DNA of 19,858 nt from JAVJSU01 sp040219275 (GTDB lineage Bacteria; Chloroflexota; Anaerolineae; Aggregatilineales; Phototrophicaceae), in the NCBI GenBank assembly GCA_040219275.1, contig JAVJSU010000025.1, positions 1 through 19,858 on the forward strand, read 5' to 3'. Below the pieces are notes generated by a model. It saw only the letters and a program-made list of their open reading frames with translations, did not search any database and had not been told where the DNA came from. Shown here piece by piece: positions 16,001 to 19,858 of this stretch (positions within the stretch are counted from its first letter, which is position 1; the number at the start of each line of letters is the position of its first letter). The translations under genes and the position numbers were made by a program.

Positions 16001-17458
16001 TCAGCCCTCATTTTTTACAGCACGCCCATAATTCGCCTGCGTATGCTTGAACCAATCATCTGACTCCCGCCAGATTAGGCGTTGAGAAAGATACGTTGCT
16101 GGCGCATTAGTCACAGGGTTATAAGGCTCAAAAATCTGAACACCATGTCGCTTGCCAACGTAAAAGTATCGGCGTGATTTCAGGTCTCCATTCCGTCGTC
16201 CGACCTTACGCAGATAGTCGCTACAGGCATGAAATGGATCAACCGAAGAAATTGCCTTTTGTGTGAAATAGAGCTTACCAGAAACGGGCAACGCGGCATC
16301 CCCTATAGCACCACGCTGTTCGGCTTGCAAAATTTCACGCTGAACTGCTTTCCTAACCTTCTTTGCTTTTCCTGTTCGATGATGTTGCTGAATGGACTTA
16401 TCGGTAATCGTATAAGTATTCGACAATCGCCACGCGGCAGAATGTGACCCATCTCGATTGAGCGTCAAGTAGGCGTGACTTGGAACTTTGTCAATCGACG
16501 TATCGTTTTGTTGGGCGTAGTTGGAATGCTTACGGACATGAGCGATGTCTTCCCATTTCAATAATGTCGGAATCGACACATCCCACAATGAACACAGCAT
16601 ATCCCTACTGATCGTGATCCCTTCGCGCTCCTGATCTTTGGTTGCCATCCATGCCGCATAAAGATTCGCCGATGCTTCCTGAACACCGCCTGACAAGTCG
16701 ACTTCCACACGGCGTTTTCCGGGCTTATTGGTTTCCACGATGTGCGACAATCCGCTTTGAATTGCCGACTTAACCAGCTGTTTTGCAACTCTCAATTGAC
16801 CGGACAAATAAATTCGACCCGTTCTGGTATCGAGTGTCCAGTATCCCTGATTGATACCTTCCTTTATAAGTCGTCGCGAGTGCCGTTTGCTAATCGCAAT
16901 TCCTGCATCCTTCCAAATGTTTTCGAGTGCGTCCCGCTCAACCCGTCCGTCCCCGTCATCAATCGCATGAGCATATGCCCATGCCCGAAATAGTCCGAAG
17001 TGACCGATAACTTTTGCGATGCGACCCGCTTCAGCATCAATGAGAACGGTCTGATAAACGACTTTAATTTTGGACAATGATCGTTCAGGGTTGATTGAAG
17101 GGGGAGTAACTTTGTGGTGCTTTAACTGCGCGTTGAGCCAATCTATCTCTTCAGGCGCATGTCGTTGAATGAAGTCGATTGCACCCTCCACGTTGCCAAT
17201 CTGAATGCGTAGCAGTGCGAATTGGCGCATCGTATGATCTGGTTGAGCGTCTATTTTGAGATGGGCAGATTCTTCGGTTGTTTCAGACGGTTGCTTCTTT
17301 AATAAGGCGGCGAGATCCGCAGAGTATTTACCGCCAAGTCTCGTTTCAATTTCATCAGGCGCAGACGAACGTTGCAATTCAGCTGATTGCGTTTCATTCG
17401 GGCTATTCGGTTCGTTGACTAGGCGCGTTGAACCTAGCTCAGCCTGTCCTGAGGTCAT
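16001..17458 (-). CDS. Unrecognised replication-initiator-like protein, 485 aa
   Basis: I do not recognise this family. The protein is soluble and basic, with a low-complexity N terminus (1-70), helices to about 130, then a winged-helix-like part near 150-220 ('GLFRAWAYAHAIDDGDGRV', 'RHSRRLIKEGINQGYW', 'GRIYLSGQLRVAKQL') and a second one near 270-350 ('SRDMLCSLWDVSIPTLLKWE', then 'HAYLTLNRDGSHSAAWRLS'). A strand-rich basic tail follows. Such tandem winged helices, plus position after parA and parB, suggest a replication initiator or DNA-binding partition accessory; this is inference from context. AGGTGA lies six bases before the ATG. The stop is only 29 bases from the IS end, yet the frame closes normally. 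The structured 225-bp leader upstream hints at copy-number control. Confidence 0.72.
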   Translation of the reverse strand: MTSGQAELGSTRLVNEPNSPNETQSAELQRSSAPDEIETRLGGKYSADLAALLKKQPSETTEESAHLKIDAQPDHTMRQFALLRIQIGNVEGAIDFIQRHAPEEIDWLNAQLKHHKVTPPSINPERSLSKIKVVYQTVLIDAEAGRIAKVIGHFGLFRAWAYAHAIDDGDGRVERDALENIWKDAGIAISKRHSRRLIKEGINQGYWTLDTRTGRIYLSGQLRVAKQLVKSAIQSGLSHIVETNKPGKRRVEVDLSGGVQEASANLYAAWMATKDQEREGITISRDMLCSLWDVSIPTLLKWEDIAHVRKHSNYAQQNDTSIDKVPSHAYLTLNRDGSHSAAWRLSNTYTITDKSIQQHHRTGKAKKVRKAVQREILQAEQRGAIGDAALPVSGKLYFTQKAISSVDPFHACSDYLRKVGRRNGDLKSRRYFYVGKRHGVQIFEPYNPVTNAPATYLSQRLIWRESDDWFKHTQANYGRAVKNEG

Positions 17459-17543
17459 GACCTGTCACCTGAGAATCTGAAGGACTACTCACGTTCGAAA
17501 ACGGGAAAAAGTGACTGTATGCAGTTGCAGGCGACGGGAGACT

Positions 17544-17579
17544 GTGATAGAGTTTAAGTGCTTAAGTTAAATCTATCAC
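17544..17579. repeat. 36-bp imperfect palindrome in the leader
   Basis: Arms GTGATAGA-g-TTTAA (17544-17557) and TTAAATCTATCAC (17567-17579) pair with a single bulged base around a nine-base loop. It sits 86 bases upstream of the 485-aa gene. An operator for self-regulation or an RNA control hairpin would both fit. Confidence 0.7.
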
Positions 17580-17588
17580 CTTCGTCCC

Positions 17589-17624
17589 GCCCACCCGCGC
17601 ATCTTCGAGTGGGCATTTGTTTTT
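17589..17624 (+). terminator. Plus-strand intrinsic terminator, no plus-strand gene
   Basis: GCCCAC (17589-17594) and GTGGGC (17609-17614) form a stem, with extra inner pairing CG/CG, followed by ATTTGTTTTT. The T tract is on the plus strand, while parA, parB and the next gene are all on the minus strand. It would therefore end an antisense transcript across the leader of the 485-aa gene. A weak upstream pair TTGCAG (17525-17530) and TAGAGT (17548-17553), 17 bases apart, could start a short RNA of about 65 bases. Confidence 0.55.
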
Positions 17625-17625
17625 C

Positions 17626-17649
17626 TTAAGGTGGTTCCCTAGCTTGCAT
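17626..17649 (-). CDS. Possible 7-codon leader peptide
   Basis: After parB, a strong GGAGG (17659-17655) is followed after five bases by an ATG and the short frame MQAREPP ending in TAA. This is the best Shine-Dalgarno in the spacer and has no other gene to serve. It may translate a leader peptide that affects folding of the hairpins just downstream, but a chance match is possible. Confidence 0.25.
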   Translation of the reverse strand: MQAREPP

Positions 17650-17661
17650 TAAAACCTCCAG

Positions 17662-17685
17662 AATTGTTGACCCGGGTCAACAATT
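17662..17685. repeat. Perfect 24-bp palindrome, parS-like candidate
   Basis: The half-site AATTGTTGACCC is followed directly by its exact complement, so all 24 bases are symmetric. It overlaps the last two bases of the parB stop codon. The outer TGTT…AACA resembles the outline of chromosomal parS (TGTT-CACGTG-AACA type), but the centre CCCGGG differs. No T tract follows on either side, which argues against a terminator. Confidence 0.75.
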
Positions 17686-18880
17686 ACGCGTCTAATAACT
17701 CTTGTTCTGCCTCATTCAGTAACTGTTGCATGGCTCTCAATCTTGCCAAAGCGATATGCACGTCTTTCTCTTGAGCCAATAATGCCTGTGCCAGCTCATT
17801 GCCGTTTGTTTTATTCACATCACGTACAGACTTAGCTACCTTCAATGAATAACGAGAAAATGCTGATTCGTCAGCGTCGATTACTTCATGCGGATCCGAC
17901 TCTATGAGTTGTTTAATCTGAGCACTTGTTAAATCAAAATCGATGACTTGTCTCAGTAGCTCAAACTGTGATTCTGGCGGAATTGTTGCCACACTCCTCA
18001 ATTTCTTCTCATCAATATTATGACGATCAGCGAGTTCCATGGCTTCATCAGATAGCTTCAGCAGTGATTTGTAGTAACTAAAATAGGAGCGTTTGATCCC
18101 ACCCATCGCCGACAAAATCGCTTCGGTATATTCGCGTTTGCCGCGTAGATCAAGGTCTAGCGCCTGCCTGTAAAAGTCATTATTCACCGCGTGATTGGGG
18201 ATTTCGTAGCCATGAACGGTCAGCAAGAGAAGCGCCGCCTGACGTGCCATCGCAATCGCGGTGAGTCCTTTTCGGGCAGTGTTTTCCTTTGCCTGACGGA
18301 ACACAGATGAACCTTCCGCAGGCACGACGATGCAATCGATCATGCCGTTGCTCTCGTAGCCGGGGATGAAATCGCGTAGAATCCACGCCGCCCAATAACG
18401 CCGTTCGCCTGTCTCGATGCGATACTGGCGCACCACGCCCTGCGACATATCCACCACCGTCAACGGATTCACCTGCCCATCATCGCGGATAGTGACGGCA
18501 AGATGAACCAGATCGCGGAGTGTGTCTTCTTCGGGTGAGAATTTATGATCGCTGGTTTCAGACTCACTTTCGGAATCAGGCAACAACTCAAGGACATTGC
18601 TAAAGGGTCGACCTTGCTGACGTGCGGAAACCTGCGCCATCTGCACCAATTCACGCAATGATTGGGTTGGCGTGAGTTGATTATTGTGGAATTTGTAGTG
18701 GAGTTGCTCTGGCAACACACGACGCGGCTGGATCGGATCCGGGCGCACAAGTTCCAATAAAATCCGTTCCACACGAACACTATCATCGTGGAAAAAGTCG
18801 AGGTTGTCGCCGCCACCGAGCATATCAGCGGTGACGCTATCGAGCAGGCTGGTGTTGATCTCACGTTTTTTACGTGTCAT
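17684..18880 (-). CDS. parB: ParB-family partition protein with internal insertion
   Basis: A 398-aa CTP-dependent DNA-binding partition protein. Box I is 'VRPDPIQPRR' (about 45-54), box II 'TGERRYWAAW' (157-166) and box III 'KENTARKGLTAIAMARQ' (198-214); a helix-turn-helix region follows near 240-275, then a central and C-terminal dimerisation part ending in a leucine-rich helix. Between box I and the 'TIRDDGQVNPLTVVD' strand lies an insertion of about 65-70 residues that the usual ParB lacks, with an acidic serine-glutamate stretch. The start follows the parA stop by three bases (TAACTGATG), so translation is coupled. With ParA it would bind a centromere and separate copies of the replicon; the palindrome at 17662-17685 is a candidate site. 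Confidence 0.9.
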   Translation of the reverse strand: MTRKKREINTSLLDSVTADMLGGGDNLDFFHDDSVRVERILLELVRPDPIQPRRVLPEQLHYKFHNNQLTPTQSLRELVQMAQVSARQQGRPFSNVLELLPDSESESETSDHKFSPEEDTLRDLVHLAVTIRDDGQVNPLTVVDMSQGVVRQYRIETGERRYWAAWILRDFIPGYESNGMIDCIVVPAEGSSVFRQAKENTARKGLTAIAMARQAALLLLTVHGYEIPNHAVNNDFYRQALDLDLRGKREYTEAILSAMGGIKRSYFSYYKSLLKLSDEAMELADRHNIDEKKLRSVATIPPESQFELLRQVIDFDLTSAQIKQLIESDPHEVIDADESAFSRYSLKVAKSVRDVNKTNGNELAQALLAQEKDVHIALARLRAMQQLLNEAEQELLDA

Positions 18881-18883
18881 CAG

Positions 18884-19711
18884 TTACACCGCCTTCCGTT
18901 GAGCCAGATGCCGCAAGAGATTGGCAACGACTTCACCATAAGCGCCACTTGCTGAAGCCTGTGGATCGTAATGGAAAATGCTCATGTGGTGATGATGCGA
19001 ATAGGAAACTGCTTCGTTTTGGGGGATCACACCACACAGTAACGGACCGAGAATGCTATGCGATTTGAGTTCTTCGAGCAGTTGGTTGTGTCCACGAATG
19101 CGCGTGTCCATCTTGGTGACGATGATGCCGCTGACGTGCAAACTCGGATGTCGCCAACCGTCACGAATATCGTTGATTTTGTTGATAACGCTGAGCAACC
19201 CGACGGTTTCCAGATAACGTGGTTCCACTGGCACAATCGCATCGGTAGCCGCGAGTAAGCCCATCTCGGTCATTAGCGAAAACGATGGGCGGGTGTCGAT
19301 CACGATGGCGGCATAATGGGGAGCGATTTTGCCTAATGGGTCGGCGATCCGATAAGGTGCTCCGGCTGTTCCAGTCAACTCACGTTCTGCACCTTCGAGC
19401 ATGGATGAGGCAGGTAGCACATGTAAGTCGGGATCCCACGCGCTCTCAACAATGCAATCCAGCATCACATTGGAGGCATCTTTGCGATCCGCCATCAGCA
19501 CGGTATAAAGACTGTTGTCGGCACCGAAATCGTTGCGTCCGGTGGTCACGAGTGAGGCGTGCCCCTGACTGTCGGTGTCGATAAGCAACACCCGTGAATT
19601 GACCGCTTTGATATGGCGCAGAAGTTGCACCAATCCAAACGCAATATTCGTCGCGGATGTGGATTTGCCCACACCGCCCTTGTGATTCGTCAAAACAAGT
19701 GAACGAGTCAT
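18884..19711 (-). CDS. parA: ParA-type partition ATPase
   Basis: A 275-aa deviant-Walker ATPase. The P-loop is 'KGGVGKST' (11-18), A' motif 'LLIDTDSQGHAS' (42-53) and Walker B 'AIVIDTRPSFSLMTEM' (135-150). There is no N-terminal helix-turn-helix domain, so it resembles chromosomal and type Ib plasmid ParA (Soj-like); in such systems ParA usually is not the main operator-binding protein. GGAGG lies 11 bases before the ATG, a somewhat long distance. It is the first gene of the parA-parB pair and probably of an operon leading to the 485-aa gene. The promoter region to 19858 holds no clear boxes. Confidence 0.94.
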   Translation of the reverse strand: MTRSLVLTNHKGGVGKSTSATNIAFGLVQLLRHIKAVNSRVLLIDTDSQGHASLVTTGRNDFGADNSLYTVLMADRKDASNVMLDCIVESAWDPDLHVLPASSMLEGAERELTGTAGAPYRIADPLGKIAPHYAAIVIDTRPSFSLMTEMGLLAATDAIVPVEPRYLETVGLLSVINKINDIRDGWRHPSLHVSGIIVTKMDTRIRGHNQLLEELKSHSILGPLLCGVIPQNEAVSYSHHHHMSIFHYDPQASASGAYGEVVANLLRHLAQRKAV

Positions 19712-19858
19712 GATGATAAATTCCTCCGCTTAGCGCAGTTATTTGAACGAAACCGTCTCAAAAACCAACGATTGCCCGACCTGTGATATGCTCTTAGGTG
19801 GGAGTAGCGTTAGCCTCCGCGACGGTACTTCAAGGTGATGGGGGAGAGATACTTTCTC

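Noticed and set aside
17589..17624. Hairpin as a minus-strand terminator of the parA-parB transcript
   Set aside because: On the minus strand the stem is followed by GGGACGAAGG, not a T tract, so termination in that direction is not supported.
1..19858. Search for CRISPR arrays, toxin-antitoxin or phage-defence genes
   Set aside because: No regularly spaced repeats and no recognisable toxin, nuclease-helicase or restriction gene were seen.

Overview
The window looks like a piece of an environmental bacterial genome of the Chloroflexota type (Anaerolineae-like). This is an inference from overall protein style: a large MalT-type LuxR ATPase, a GAF-like sensor kinase without membrane segments, families of serine beta-lactamase-like hydrolases, and many small unnamed membrane proteins. 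No rRNA, tRNA or CRISPR array was seen.

Left part (about 280-6060, minus strand): two transcription units read leftwards. The first runs flavodoxin-domain protein (4589-4047), alpha/beta hydrolase (3987-2944), DUF1772-like membrane protein (2910-2410), possibly a 49-codon ORF (2413-2264), and an exported beta-lactamase-family serine hydrolase (2236-284). The second runs a conserved 79-aa small protein (6058-5819) and a multi-spanning membrane protein (5781-4726).

Centre (6200-11270): a 899-aa LuxR regulator of the MalT/LAL type (minus strand) stands divergently from a two-gene histidine kinase/NarL-type response regulator operon (plus strand) that ends in a clear intrinsic terminator. To the right lie a degenerate receiver-like protein, three small membrane proteins (152 aa, 233 aa, and a 204-aa DUF3267-like zincin) and a second, apparently cytoplasmic, beta-lactamase-family hydrolase (13952-14983).

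The most interesting thing in this half is a ~45-bp two-block element present three times (4648-4691, 6110-6170, 13864-13925). Each copy lies just upstream of a transcription unit and points in its direction of transcription. It looks like a shared regulated promoter, so the three units probably form one local regulon whose controller may be the LAL regulator or the two-component pair encoded between them.

Right part (15057-19858): a complete IS982-like insertion sequence with perfect 19-bp inverted ends, then a replicon-maintenance block on the minus strand: parA (19711-18884), parB (18880-17684) and an unrecognised 485-aa protein with winged-helix-like segments (17458-16001) in the place where a replication initiator is often found. 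Between parB and this gene, a 225-bp spacer holds a perfect 24-bp palindrome (parS-like candidate), a 36-bp imperfect palindrome, a plus-strand intrinsic terminator facing no plus-strand gene, and a tiny ORF with a strong Shine-Dalgarno. Together these suggest a plasmid, chromid or integrated element with a centromere and a leader-controlled initiator gene.
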